Source: Ignavibacteria bacterium (GTDB taxonomy: Bacteria > Bacteroidota > Ignavibacteria > Tepidaquicellales > Tepidaquicellaceae). From it: a DNA stretch of 64,000 nucleotides. Under the pieces are notes generated by a model that made no database searches, had not been told where the DNA came from, and saw nothing but the letters and a program-made list of their open reading frames with translations. The stretch is from NCBI GenBank assembly GCA_019187405.1, contig JABAQZ010000002.1:1-64000 (forward strand), written 5' to 3'. Every line of letters begins with the position of its first letter. The stretch's first letter is position 1. The translations under genes and the position numbers were made by a program. Positions 36,116 through 45,029 of the stretch are shown here, in pieces.

Positions 36116-36883
36116 TTACATCCCGATAAGAAAGTTCCAAAGAACATAATCAAGAACCAAAATCGAAGCAGCAGCTATAACAAATGCTTTAATAGTTGAA
36201 AGACCTACGCCTTCTGCACCGCCATTTGTTTGAAACCCGATAAAGCATCCTATCGACGATATCGAAATACCGAAAAAGATCGCTTTGATGGTACCTGCAA
36301 CTACATCTTTCACCTCAAAAGATTTTTTAAAAGCGCCAAGAAATGTTTCAGATGGTACATCCAGAAAAAAAGTGGCAACGGTATAAGAACCAATTATCGC
36401 AATTGAGCTGGCATAAACTACAAGTATGGGCAGCATACAGGTTGTTGCAACGATTCTTGGCATTGCAAGATACCTGACTGGATTTATTGCCATAGCTTCG
36501 AGAGCGTCAATTTGTTCAGTTACTTTCATTGTTCCAAGTTCGGCTGCCATTGATGCTCCGACTCTTCCAGCAAGTACAATTGCAGCAAGCACTGGTCCTA
36601 ATTCAATAATTATTGCTTTTGTTGTGGCAGAGCCAAGATAGCTGTACGAGATTAATCCTTTAATCTGATAAGCAGCCTGCCAGCAGGAAACAGCGCCAGT
36701 AAATATGCCGATAATGGTAACAAGTGCCAGAGAATTTACACCAACATGAAGCATTTGTTCAAGAATCAGTATTCTATCTTTATAAATTCGTCCTATACTT
36801 TTTAAGACACCGGTCATTAAAATATAGAACTGACCAATTTCTGTAAATAAATTTATGAATTTTTTTCCAAGAGCAGCGATCAA
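36116..36883 (-). CDS. mlaE: MlaE-family lipid ABC-transporter permease
   Basis: A 255-residue membrane permease of the MlaE/TrbE-YrbE family: 'IGIFTGAVSCWQAAYQ', 'ELGPVLAAIVLAGRVGASM', 'ELGTMKVTEQIDALEAMAI' and 'PRIVATTCMLPIL', with about five helices. It would move phospholipid or related lipids between membranes with an MlaF ATPase and an MCE-domain protein. Neither partner is adjacent; the next gene is pyrB. The start is TTG at 36883. It lies 35 bases after the CNNM gene. Confidence 0.93.
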   Translation of the reverse strand: MIAALGKKFINLFTEIGQFYILMTGVLKSIGRIYKDRILILEQMLHVGVNSLALVTIIGIFTGAVSCWQAAYQIKGLISYSYLGSATTKAIIIELGPVLAAIVLAGRVGASMAAELGTMKVTEQIDALEAMAINPVRYLAMPRIVATTCMLPILVVYASSIAIIGSYTVATFFLDVPSETFLGAFKKSFEVKDVVAGTIKAIFFGISISSIGCFIGFQTNGGAEGVGLSTIKAFVIAAASILVLDYVLWNFLIGM

Positions 36884-36918
36884 ATTAAATCAATTTATAA
36901 AATTCGGAAATACACTTT

Positions 36919-38247
36919 TTAAAAATTTTTAAGCTTTTGTACTTTCACCTGCAAGAGTTTGTTGCCTGACTTTTTCATTACTGTAATTACAATACCTTTA
37001 TAATCAATTCTTTCGAATATTTCCGGGACATGCCCGGTAACAGTCTGAAGGAATCCGCTCAAAGTCTGGTATTCATCGGTATCAGCGGGAATATCCGTTT
37101 CAAATTTACTGTTAAACTCTTCAATGGTAATATTCGGATTTACCAGATAAATACCTTTTTTGCTTTTTTTCAGACTTTCTTTTTCCAAATCTGATTCGAT
37201 ATCATACTCGTCTTCAATTTCTCCGACGATTTCTTCAATAATATCTTCAAGTGTTATCAACCCTTCCACGCCGCCGTGTTCATTTACTACAATTCCAAGA
37301 TGTATATGTTTCTTTTGAAAATCTTTTAAAATCTCGCCAATGTGTACAGTTTCCGGAATGAAATTTGCAGGGCGAATAATATCCTGAAGTACAATTATCT
37401 CTCTATGTTCTGCAGCGCTGATAATATCTTTTGAATAAATTACTCCTATAATATTATCGAGGCTGTCCTTGTAAACGGGAATTCTTGAAAACCCTTCATC
37501 AATAACTTTCTGAATTATCTTATCTCTATTTTCATCAACATTAATTGCAACCATGTTATTTCTGGGCACCATGACATCTTTTGCTGTTTTATCGTTGAAC
37601 TCGAATATTTTTTCAATCAATGCATGTTCAGTCTGATCGATCTGACCGGATTTTGTACCTTCAGCAATAAGGCTTCTGATTTCTTCTTCCGAATGCAGAA
37701 TCTCACTTTCAGATACAGGTTTAATTCCAACCAAATTTAAGATTTTATTTGCAGCTCCGTTCAGAACAAGTATAAATGGTCTGAATATCAGATAAAATAT
37801 ATTCAGCGGAAGTGCAATAAACAAAGTCGTGGATTTTGGATATCTGATTGCCAACGATTTTGGAGCAAGTTCACCGAGTATAATATGCAAAAAAGTAATA
37901 AGTACAAAACCTGCCGTAAGTGAAATAGTATGAATAGTTTTAGGATCTTCGATACTTAATATTGTAAATAATGGTTCAAGAATTCTTGCAGTTACGGGTT
38001 CACCGATCCAGCCGAGACCTAACGATGATATTGTAATTCCAAATTGGGTAGCAGCTAAATATTTATCAAGACTAGTAATCAGTTTTAAAGCAATTTTTGC
38101 TTTATTATCCGATTTTACCTCATCCGGCTGAAGCTGTGTCTTTCTGACTTTTACGAGAGCAAATTCAGCAGCAACAAACAATGCATTAAGCAACACAAAA
38201 AACAACAGCAGAAACAGATCAAAGAAAATCGTCTTAAACTCAGTCAT
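36919..38247 (-). CDS. CNNM/HlyC-CorC-family membrane protein with CBS pair
   Basis: 442 residues. A DUF21/CNNM membrane domain occupies about 1-190 (helices near 8-28, 65-85, 105-125, 135-155; 'ATQFGITISSLGLGWIGEP'), followed by a CBS pair (about 215-340, including 'VMVPRNNMVAINVD' and 'NEHGGVEGLITLEDIIEEIV') and a C-terminal CorC/HlyC transporter-associated domain. The family is linked to Mg2+/Co2+ efflux and is often annotated hemolysin. It heads the run continuing to mlaE-pyrBC-parA-valS. A CorA gene elsewhere in the window gives a Mg uptake counterpart. Confidence 0.93.
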   Translation of the reverse strand: MTEFKTIFFDLFLLLFFVLLNALFVAAEFALVKVRKTQLQPDEVKSDNKAKIALKLITSLDKYLAATQFGITISSLGLGWIGEPVTARILEPLFTILSIEDPKTIHTISLTAGFVLITFLHIILGELAPKSLAIRYPKSTTLFIALPLNIFYLIFRPFILVLNGAANKILNLVGIKPVSESEILHSEEEIRSLIAEGTKSGQIDQTEHALIEKIFEFNDKTAKDVMVPRNNMVAINVDENRDKIIQKVIDEGFSRIPVYKDSLDNIIGVIYSKDIISAAEHREIIVLQDIIRPANFIPETVHIGEILKDFQKKHIHLGIVVNEHGGVEGLITLEDIIEEIVGEIEDEYDIESDLEKESLKKSKKGIYLVNPNITIEEFNSKFETDIPADTDEYQTLSGFLQTVTGHVPEIFERIDYKGIVITVMKKSGNKLLQVKVQKLKNF

Positions 38248-38346
38248 ACATTATTTTAAAAATAAATATTTAGAATGCATTCTACAATGTAAAATCATTT
38301 TAAAGAAATCAGGATAACATCAAATTAATTAATGACAACAGAAATG

Positions 38347-39015
38347 TTACTTCGTAAATATCATTTTTTTGATATCAGAAGTATAGTTGGTTTCAAGCTT
38401 GTAGAAATAAATCCCGCTGGATATATCGCTGTAATTTGTAGTATTAAACTCTACCGTATAACTTCCGGGAGTTTGAAATCCGTCAACAAGTACATCAACA
38501 AATTTTCCCGTAAGATTGTAAACGCTTATTTTTACATTTGTCGCGATTAATACTTCGTAATTAATGATGGTTGAAGGATTGAAGGGATTAGGATTATTCT
38601 GAAACAATTTGAATTCCGGCACTTCAGTGATGCCAAGTTTAAGTTCATCCGTAAAAATTGCCTTATTGCTGATATCCATCGCAGATAACCTGTAAAAATA
38701 TACTCCGTTTTCTTCGGGTTTATGTGAATAGAAATAAAAATAAGCTAAAGCGGAATCTTCATTTACTTTTTTTCTGAAATTGGCAAACAGAATCTCGCTT
38801 AATTTTTCAAATTCTTCCGATCCGGATTTTTTGGTTTCAATTACAAATTTGTAAAGATTTTCAGGATTCAAAATTTTCCAGTTAAGATTTACTTCACCTT
38901 TGTTAATAACCGCTGTAAAGTATCCTGAAATATTTGTATTGGTATTTGTAACCTGGGCGTATGCTGAAGAAATTAAAAACAACAACAAGCTTGTTGTTAA
39001 AATTCTTTTTTTCAT
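38347..39015 (-). CDS. Secreted T9SS-type A sorting-domain protein (FN3-like passenger)
   Basis: 222 residues. The signal peptide spans 1-20 (ILTTSLLLFLISSAYAQ). The passenger of about 110 residues has fibronectin-III-like features (VNLNWKILNPENLYKFVIE, 'GVYFYRLSAMDIS'). The C-terminal sorting domain runs from about 136 (NNPNPFNPSTIINY) to KKMIFTK. It lies one base after the orphan nuoI stop, so it is the last gene of a TPR-T9SS-nuoI-T9SS run. Confidence 0.87.
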   Translation of the reverse strand: MKKRILTTSLLLFLISSAYAQVTNTNTNISGYFTAVINKGEVNLNWKILNPENLYKFVIETKKSGSEEFEKLSEILFANFRKKVNEDSALAYFYFYSHKPEENGVYFYRLSAMDISNKAIFTDELKLGITEVPEFKLFQNNPNPFNPSTIINYEVLIATNVKISVYNLTGKFVDVLVDGFQTPGSYTVEFNTTNYSDISSGIYFYKLETNYTSDIKKMIFTK

Positions 39016-39016
39016 T

Positions 39017-39508
39017 TTATCTGTTTTCCTTTAGAAAATCCAATCGTTTTTTTAATTTTTCTTTAGGAACAAGCAGTTTATCTTTTCCAAAAATAGCTTC
39101 TTCCTGATTTGAGAAAACGAGCTCATATTCATCACTCATTACGATAGCTTCCTCCGGACATACTTCTTCACAAAATCCGCAAAAGATACATCTGACCATG
39201 TTTATCTCGAATTTTTCCGGATACCTTTCTTTATCTCTTTCTGTTTCACCTGCTTGCACTTCAATTGCCAGAGCAGGACAAACTCTCGAACATAAAGAAC
39301 ATGCAACGCATCTTTCCGTTCCGTCATCTTCCTGAACGAGAACAGGTCTTCCTCTGTATGAAGAAGGAGGATGCCATATTTCTTCAGGATATTGTCGTGT
39401 AAAAGTCGGCTGGAATACCTGCTTTATCGTAAGCCCCAAACCTTTTACAATTTGGGGAATATATGTCTGCTCGAAAAATGTTAAATCCTTTTTTTTTATA
39501 ATAGACAT
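39017..39508 (-). CDS. nuoI: NuoI-type 2x[4Fe-4S] ferredoxin subunit, detached from the nuo cluster
   Basis: A 163-residue complex I NuoI homologue. It has two ferredoxin motifs, [12 protein letters not shown] (from about 66) and [12 protein letters not shown] (from about 103), and the canonical '[15 protein letters not shown]' lead-in. These features are closer to the usual 14-subunit-complex NuoI than the copy at 55525-56013. The ATG overlaps the upstream T9SS gene by one base (TAATG) and one base separates its stop from the next T9SS gene. It could serve a second complex I encoded elsewhere or act as a soluble/peripheral electron carrier. Confidence 0.92.
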   Translation of the reverse strand: MSIIKKKDLTFFEQTYIPQIVKGLGLTIKQVFQPTFTRQYPEEIWHPPSSYRGRPVLVQEDDGTERCVACSLCSRVCPALAIEVQAGETERDKERYPEKFEINMVRCIFCGFCEEVCPEEAIVMSDEYELVFSNQEEAIFGKDKLLVPKEKLKKRLDFLKENR

Positions 39509-40269
39509 TATTTAATCAAAATCATTTTTTTGGTATCGGCAAAATTATCTGTTATTAGTTTGTAATAATAAACACCGCTGGACAACTTCATTTCATATCC
39601 GTAAGCATTAAAATCTATACTGTATTTTCCACTGACAAGTTTTTCATTATTTATGAGATTAGCAACTTCATTGCCGAGAGCATCATAAACTTTCAGACTA
39701 ACATTTTCGCTTTTGGGGAGTGAAAAATTAATTTTTGTAACAGGATTAAACGGATTCGGATAATTTTGATAAAGAGAATACCCTTCTGCCGTTTCGGAAA
39801 TCGGATTAATTCCAACCGATCCTATCTGAACTTTGAATGTGATCTGAACATGCTGTGAAGGATTATCTGTATTATACATCTTAACAACGGCAGTTCCAAG
39901 ACCCTGACCTACGCACGTATAATCTATATAAAACAAAGTGTCTATGTGCCCAGGGGGAATACTGTATGGAGGATCTGAAGGTAATGAAATAGTATCAATA
40001 AAAGGAGCATAGCAAAGATCATAACACATCTGTGTTTCCCATCCATTAGGCATTTGATTTAAAATTCTTGCAAATCTGAAATGCAGAGTTGAAGTTCCGT
40101 TATTTCTAACGATTCCCCTGTGTTTTACAATCTGAATAGAATCCGGAATATGAGGATACTGAACAAAAGTAGAGCCCAAAGGTGTAAAAGAGAAATCCTG
40201 TGAATTTGATTTTTTTGGATTAAAATAGAAAATTGTTGAAAGTAAAATAAAAAATATAAATTTATTCAT
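39508..40269 (-). CDS. Secreted T9SS-type A sorting-domain protein
   Basis: 253 residues. The signal peptide spans about 1-23 ([21 protein letters not shown]). The beta-rich passenger (about 24-150) contains paired Cys in '[16 protein letters not shown]' and one in '[12 protein letters not shown]', presumably disulfide-bonded after export. The sorting domain runs from about 167 ([14 protein letters not shown]) to KKMILIK. It overlaps nuoI by one base and follows the TPR gene by 9 bases. Confidence 0.86.
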   Translation of the reverse strand: MNKFIFFILLSTIFYFNPKKSNSQDFSFTPLGSTFVQYPHIPDSIQIVKHRGIVRNNGTSTLHFRFARILNQMPNGWETQMCYDLCYAPFIDTISLPSDPPYSIPPGHIDTLFYIDYTCVGQGLGTAVVKMYNTDNPSQHVQITFKVQIGSVGINPISETAEGYSLYQNYPNPFNPVTKINFSLPKSENVSLKVYDALGNEVANLINNEKLVSGKYSIDFNAYGYEMKLSSGVYYYKLITDNFADTKKMILIK

Positions 40270-40278
40270 AACTTTTAA

Positions 40279-40767
40279 TTAATTTAAAATTCCCTGAAGT
40301 TTGTTAAAATACTGTTTTGCAATGACATATTCAGGGGAAATTTCAATAGCTTTTTTATATTCCTGAAGGGCTTCAAACCACAAACCCTTATATTCAAGTA
40401 CTTTACCAATATTTAAATGTGCAAAGTGTTTGTTTTCATATTTCGTGGATTTAAGCGCAAGTTCAAGCCAGGTAAGTGATTCATCATAATTTCCTTTTTG
40501 AATCAAGTATGCTCCAATATCATTATAAGGATTACCGAAGTCAGGATCCAGAGCAATGGCATTTTTGCATTCATTAATGGCTTTATCCAGTTCGCCCAAA
40601 AAGCTATACGCCCATCCGAGGTAAGTATGCGCTTCGGCAGTCGGGAAAATGTCAAGTGAAAGTTTATAATTAAGAATGGCTTCTTCATATTTGCCCTGCA
40701 TCTGAAGGTTATATGCCTTTTGCATTAATTCTTTCGATTTCTCGAGTTGTGATTTTAATTTATCCAA
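40279..40767 (-). CDS. Tetratricopeptide-repeat protein
   Basis: 162 residues made almost entirely of TPR helices: repeats near 15-48 (YNLQMQGKYEEAILNYKLSL), 49-82 (YLGWAYSFLGELDKAINEC), 83-115 (YNDIGAYLIQKGNYDESL) and 118-152 (NIGKVLEYKGLWFEALQEY). No signal peptide is seen, so it is cytosolic scaffold-like. It is the first gene of the run that ends with two T9SS cargoes and nuoI. The partner is unknown. Confidence 0.9.
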   Translation of the reverse strand: MDKLKSQLEKSKELMQKAYNLQMQGKYEEAILNYKLSLDIFPTAEAHTYLGWAYSFLGELDKAINECKNAIALDPDFGNPYNDIGAYLIQKGNYDESLTWLELALKSTKYENKHFAHLNIGKVLEYKGLWFEALQEYKKAIEISPEYVIAKQYFNKLQGILN

Positions 40768-40900
40768 AATAAAAAAGGTTTTAAATTTTCAAACCTAATA
40801 ATCGAATCTAAAGTTTCTTAAACAAACATAACTTATGTAATTATATATTTCAAGTTGATTTTGTAATTTAATACAAAATGAATTTGAATAAATAAACAAG

Positions 40901-41626
40901 ATGCATTCAATTATCAGAACCGGTATAATTCTGGGTTCCGGTCTAAGTAAATTTGCCGATGAGTTAAGAAATCCTGAAATTATAAGCATTGAGGATAAAG
41001 GAGTTCATAAAATATCAGCTGTCACAGGTAAAATTGAAAACAAGGATGTTTTAATTTTTTCGGGAAGGAAACATTTTTATGAAGGATACCCGCCTGAGGA
41101 AGTAATTGAAAGCGTTAGATTAGCTTCAGAAATGGGAGTAAGACTCTTAGTTATTACAAATGCAGCAGGAGGGATAAATTCTTCTTTGAGAGTTTCAGAT
41201 TTAATGCTTATACATTCACATTATAATTTTTACAATAAAAGATTTCCGGTAAAAGGAGAACATGAATTGTTTCGGCATCATTTAATCAAAAAGTTAATAG
41301 ATATTACTTCTGAAAATAAATTGTTATTAAAGACCGGAAATTATTGCTGCACATACGGTCCCATGTATGAAACAAGATCTGAGATCAGAATGCTTGGTAA
41401 ATATAAAATTGATGCAGTCGGAATGTCAACGGTTCCAGAAATAACTTATGCAGCAGAAAAAGGTATTCCCGTAATCGGGATATCATGCATAACTAATCTT
41501 CTCCGTGAAAACAGCAGCCTGAAAACAAATCATGACGAAGTATTAAAAGCCGGTAAAAAGTCTTATAAAAATTTTTCAAAGCTTTTAAAACTGATTATAA
41601 ATAATTCAGACTTACTGACTGAATGA
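40901..41626 (+). CDS. Purine nucleoside phosphorylase (PNP-I, trimeric type)
   Basis: A 241-residue PNP. It has 'GIILGSGLSKFADEL' (phosphate site), 'FSGRKHFYEGYPPEEV' (GRxHxYEG), 'LVITNAAGGIN', 'TYGPMYETRSEIRML' and 'VGMSTVPEITYA'. It splits inosine/guanosine to base and ribose-1-phosphate. It is slightly shorter than typical (about 270), with a compact N-terminus. It overlaps tatD by four bases. Together with hpt it gives a purine salvage route. I would name it PunA-like, but subclass is not certain. Confidence 0.92.
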   Translation: MHSIIRTGIILGSGLSKFADELRNPEIISIEDKGVHKISAVTGKIENKDVLIFSGRKHFYEGYPPEEVIESVRLASEMGVRLLVITNAAGGINSSLRVSDLMLIHSHYNFYNKRFPVKGEHELFRHHLIKKLIDITSENKLLLKTGNYCCTYGPMYETRSEIRMLGKYKIDAVGMSTVPEITYAAEKGIPVIGISCITNLLRENSSLKTNHDEVLKAGKKSYKNFSKLLKLIINNSDLLTE

Positions 41627-42402
41627 ACAGAATAATCGACACTCATGCACATTTGTATTATCCTGAATTACTGTCTGAACTGAAGGATATTCTCAACAGG
41701 GCAAAGGATAACGGAATTGAAAAGATTATTATTCCGGCAGTAAATTTAGAAACTTCGCTGCATATTTTAAAACTTACCGAAGAACATGAAATGTTATACT
41801 GTGCGATTGGAATTCATCCCGGCGATGTAAAAGAAAGCAGTTTCAAAGACATTGACGAGATTGAAAAGCTAATCAGCCATGAAAAAGTTGTAGCCATAGG
41901 AGAAACCGGATTGGATTATTACTGGGACAAATCATTTATCGAGAAACAAAAGGAGTTTTTTAAACTGCAGATTGAAATAGCAAAGGATAAAAATCTTCCT
42001 ATTGTAATTCATACGAGAGATTCCACCGAAGATGCAATAAATATTGTCAGAGAAAATAGAAATGGAAGATTAAAAGGACAGTTTCACTGTTTCAGCGGAA
42101 GCATCGAGCAGCTTAAAGAAATTACCGAATTAAAAAACTTTTACGTTTCGTTTTGCGGGAATGTAACTTATAAAAAAAATTCAGGAGATGACATTGTAAA
42201 AGCATGTCCGGAAGGAAAATTACTTTCGGAAACTGACTCTCCATTTCTGCCGCCTGTACCATACAGAGGAAAAAAAAACGAACCATCTTATATTGTCAAA
42301 ACTCTTGAAAAAATATCAGAGATCAGGAATGACGACTATGATAAGTTATTGGAAAAAATATTTTATAACTCATTAGAATTGTTTTTCCCTAAGAGTATTT
42401 AA
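41623..42402 (+). CDS. tatD: TatD-family metal-dependent hydrolase
   Basis: 259 residues. The TIM-barrel metallohydrolase motifs are DTHAHL near the start (residues 6-11), 'AIGIHPGD', 'AIGETGLDYYWD', 'IVIHTRDSTEDAI', 'GQFHCFSGS' and 'LLSETDSPFLPPVPYRGK'. Family members are Mg-dependent 3'-5' DNA/RNA exonucleases or deacylases. The ATGA overlap with the PNP gene shows co-transcription. Confidence 0.94.
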   Translation: MNRIIDTHAHLYYPELLSELKDILNRAKDNGIEKIIIPAVNLETSLHILKLTEEHEMLYCAIGIHPGDVKESSFKDIDEIEKLISHEKVVAIGETGLDYYWDKSFIEKQKEFFKLQIEIAKDKNLPIVIHTRDSTEDAINIVRENRNGRLKGQFHCFSGSIEQLKEITELKNFYVSFCGNVTYKKNSGDDIVKACPEGKLLSETDSPFLPPVPYRGKKNEPSYIVKTLEKISEIRNDDYDKLLEKIFYNSLELFFPKSI

Positions 42403-42457
42403 GAATTTATATTTTACTTCAAAAAATTTATATTGAAAAAAATTAAAAACTGAAAAC

Positions 42458-42841
42458 ATGAATTATTACTCTTTACACAGGCAGGATTCGGGAAGCGGAA
42501 ATTTTCCTCCTCCTCCTTCAACATCGGGTTTTACGCCTCCTCCGCCGCCACCGCCACCTTCAGGACAGACCGGCAGCGCAAGTACAAATGCAATATTAGC
42601 GCTTGTACTTGGAATACTCTCATTCTTAATGTGTCCGATAATACTTGCTATTGCAGCGTGGATAATGGGAAAGAATGAGCTTAAAGCAATTGACAACAAG
42701 CAGTCGCCCGAAGAAGGAAGAACTTTTGCTAAAATCGGCATGTGGCTTGGCATAATAAACATTATTCTTTCCATAATAGGAATGTTAATCTTCGGTTTGC
42801 TTTTAGCTCTTGGAATGCTTGGCTCTTTGTTTAATCAATAG
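42458..42841 (+). CDS. Proline-rich DUF4190-type small membrane protein
   Basis: 127 residues. A Gly/Pro-rich N-terminus has runs of four and eight prolines (FPPPPSTSGF and TPPPPPPPPSGQ, residues 16-36). Two hydrophobic hairpin helices follow (ILALVLGILSFLMCPIILAI and 'WLGIINIILSIIGMLIFGLL') joined by 'MGKNELKAIDNKQSPEEGR'. This is the DUF4190 layout. Function is unknown; the proline tract may bind partners. Confidence 0.85.
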   Translation: MNYYSLHRQDSGSGNFPPPPSTSGFTPPPPPPPPSGQTGSASTNAILALVLGILSFLMCPIILAIAAWIMGKNELKAIDNKQSPEEGRTFAKIGMWLGIINIILSIIGMLIFGLLLALGMLGSLFNQ

Positions 42842-42891
42842 GATTGCAAGTGATTTAACTCCGGAATAATTGAAATTTTTTTTCAACTTTA

Positions 42892-43344
42892 TTGCAGATA
42901 AAATTCAAAAAATTCAATAAGGATTTACCGTTAATCCTGCCTGAGTATAAGACGGCTGGCGCTGCCGGAATGGATTTATTTTCATCATCCGAAGAAGAGA
43001 TATCAATTTTACCCATGCAGCGAAAGCTTATACCGACAAATCTCATACTTGAAATACCTGAAGGATACGAAGGGCAGATCAGACCAAGAAGCGGACTGGC
43101 TTTAAACAACGGCTTAACGGTTTTAAACTCACCCGGAACTATTGACTCCGATTACAGAGGCGAAATAAAAGTACTTCTGATAAATCTTGGTACAGAAAAA
43201 TTTAATGTAAATTACGGTGACCGGATTGCGCAGTTAATAATAGCCAGTCATGTTAAAGCCGATATTATTCAGGCTGAAGCGCTTTCAATTACTGAAAGAG
43301 ATTCAGGAGGATACGGAAGTACAGGAGTTAAATCCGGCAAATGA
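42892..43344 (+). CDS. dut: dUTP diphosphatase
   Basis: A 150-residue trimeric dUTPase with all five motifs: GAAGMDLFSS, 'RPRSGLALNNGLTVLNSPGT', 'IDSDYRGEIKVLLINLG', 'GDRIAQLII' and the C-terminal 'RDSGGYGSTG'. It hydrolyses dUTP to dUMP, keeping uracil out of DNA. The start is TTG at 42892 (MQIKFKKFN). It is followed 31 bases later by rsmI. Confidence 0.97.
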   Translation: MQIKFKKFNKDLPLILPEYKTAGAAGMDLFSSSEEEISILPMQRKLIPTNLILEIPEGYEGQIRPRSGLALNNGLTVLNSPGTIDSDYRGEIKVLLINLGTEKFNVNYGDRIAQLIIASHVKADIIQAEALSITERDSGGYGSTGVKSGK

Positions 43345-43375
43345 AATTATCCAATTTAAATTTTCCGAAATAAAA

Positions 43376-44071
43376 TTGAGTGGAACATTAAACATTGTAA
43401 GTACACCGATCGGAAATTTTGCCGATATGACATTTAGAGCTTTGAAGACATTATCTGAATCTGATGTAATTGTATGCGAGGAGTTCAAAGAAGGAGTTAG
43501 ACTTTTAAAATTTTTTGAAATCAATAAGGATCTAAAAATAATCAACGAGCATAATGAGAAGGAATCTTCCGAAGAAGTTTTTATGGAGCTTGTATCCGGA
43601 AAAAATGTATCTTTAATATCCGATTGCGGCACGCCTTTGTTTTCAGATCCGGGAAAAATACTTTTGAATAAATGCATTGAATTTGGAATAAAGACCGAAT
43701 TCATTGGAGGAGCTAACTCGCTGCTTGCATCAATTGTGCTTTCGGGCTTTGACATCAGCAGATTTTACTTTTTGGGGTTTTTGTCTCCAAAAACAGAAAT
43801 CAGGAAAAAAGAACTTAAAAGACTGACATCAATCGAAAAAGTAATGGTAATAATGGATGCTCCATACAGACTCAAAGCATTGTTAAATGATATTAAAGAA
43901 ATTTTTCCCGAAAGAAAACTTTTTGTTGCATTCAACATAACAGAAAAATCCGAAATGCATTTCAGAGGAACAGCTGCCGACATTTTAAATGAAATAGGCG
44001 AAGAAAACAAAAAAGGCGAATTTATTATTTTCATAGACAAGCATGATAACAATTTACAAGTACAATCCTGA
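43376..44071 (+). CDS. rsmI: 16S rRNA 2'-O-ribose C1402 methyltransferase (RsmI-like)
   Basis: A tetrapyrrole-methylase-fold SAM enzyme of about 231 residues. I set the start at TTG 43376, which yields the canonical 'SGTLNIVSTPIGNFADMTFR' N-terminus. The frame runs open back to 43250 inside dut but has no homologous sequence there. Other motifs are 'VIVCEEFKEGVRLL', 'SLISDCGTPLFSDPGK' and 'LASIVLSGFDISRFYFLGFL'. It is a short form lacking the long C-terminal part of E. coli RsmI, and 'SDCGTPLFSDPG' departs from the common SDAGTP. It overlaps corA by 29 bases. Confidence 0.85.
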   Translation: MSGTLNIVSTPIGNFADMTFRALKTLSESDVIVCEEFKEGVRLLKFFEINKDLKIINEHNEKESSEEVFMELVSGKNVSLISDCGTPLFSDPGKILLNKCIEFGIKTEFIGGANSLLASIVLSGFDISRFYFLGFLSPKTEIRKKELKRLTSIEKVMVIMDAPYRLKALLNDIKEIFPERKLFVAFNITEKSEMHFRGTAADILNEIGEENKKGEFIIFIDKHDNNLQVQS

Positions 44072-45029
44072 AACAGGAATTTCCGGAATTATCAACAAAT
44101 ATTTTGAGAGTTGGGATTTTAATGCCCCGGATAATATATGGATTGATATTTACAAATCAGATGAAACAGAAAATTTAAGAATTCTTAAAAATGTTTTTAA
44201 TTTTCACCCGCTTGCAATTGAAGACAGTCTTAAATATCTCGGCGACAAAGGACTTCATCATCCAAAAATTGACGACTTCGATAAATATCTGTTTATAGTT
44301 TTTAATGGAATTATACCTGAAAAAAACAGTTCAAAATATAAACTGTTTTCATTAAGCTGTTTTATCGGCAATAATTTTCTGATTACGGTTCATAATGAAG
44401 ATGCGGATAATACAATCTCCAAAGACTTAAGGACAGCACTGACAAATTCTAGTTTCAAAAAAGGACCTGATTTTATTTTAAATCTGATACTTGATGAAAT
44501 AGTTGACAGATATTATCCCGTTCTCGAGCATATTGAATCTGACATAGATAACGTCGAGCAGTCGATATTCAAAGAATCACCAAGCAACAGACTTCTGTTA
44601 AAAATACTTAACATAAAAAAAGAACTGATTAAGCTTAGAAGAATAACATCATATCAGAAAGAAGTGTTATACAAACTTTCCAGAGGCGATTCGGAAATAA
44701 TTTCTCTCGAGGAATCAATTTATTACAGGAATGTTTATGATCATCTTGTCAGAGTATCAGATACGGTAGAATCATACAGGGATTATTCAGCCGGACTGCT
44801 TGACTCTTATCTTTCGACAGTAAACAATAAGATGAACGAGATCATGAAATTTCTGACGATTATAGCTACAATCATGCTGCCGCTGACTCTTATTACTGGG
44901 ATTTTCGGAATGAATTTTGACGTGATCCCTTTTCTTCACAATGAAATAGGTTTCTACTTAAGCTTAGGTCTAATGACTGCAGTAGCCGTAATAATGATAA
45001 TTTTTTTCAGAATTAGAAAATGGATTTAA
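44043..45029 (+). CDS. corA: CorA-family magnesium/divalent cation channel
   Basis: 328 residues. A large N-terminal cytosolic domain is followed by a long stalk helix (about 190-275) and two C-terminal membrane helices with the YGMN-type signature 'GIFGMNFDVIPFL' between them. It ends in basic 'FFRIRKWI'. It forms a pentameric Mg2+ (Co2+/Ni2+) channel. The ATG lies inside the rsmI 3' end (29-base overlap), and its stop overlaps the convergent aminotransferase by four bases. Confidence 0.95.
   Translation: MITIYKYNPETGISGIINKYFESWDFNAPDNIWIDIYKSDETENLRILKNVFNFHPLAIEDSLKYLGDKGLHHPKIDDFDKYLFIVFNGIIPEKNSSKYKLFSLSCFIGNNFLITVHNEDADNTISKDLRTALTNSSFKKGPDFILNLILDEIVDRYYPVLEHIESDIDNVEQSIFKESPSNRLLLKILNIKKELIKLRRITSYQKEVLYKLSRGDSEIISLEESIYYRNVYDHLVRVSDTVESYRDYSAGLLDSYLSTVNNKMNEIMKFLTIIATIMLPLTLITGIFGMNFDVIPFLHNEIGFYLSLGLMTAVAVIMIIFFRIRKWI

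Noticed and set aside
36112-36153. pyrB start at 36153, with a lipobox-like 'LSGC' N-terminus
   Set aside because: It overlaps mlaE; ATG 36111 fits the family N-terminus and operon spacing.
42500-42570. CCT/CCG-type simple repeat
   Set aside because: It encodes the proline tract of the DUF4190 protein, so it is coding low complexity rather than a separate repeat element.
43250-43375. 5' extension of rsmI into dut
   Set aside because: The extra 42 residues match nothing; the canonical RsmI N-terminus begins at TTG 43376.
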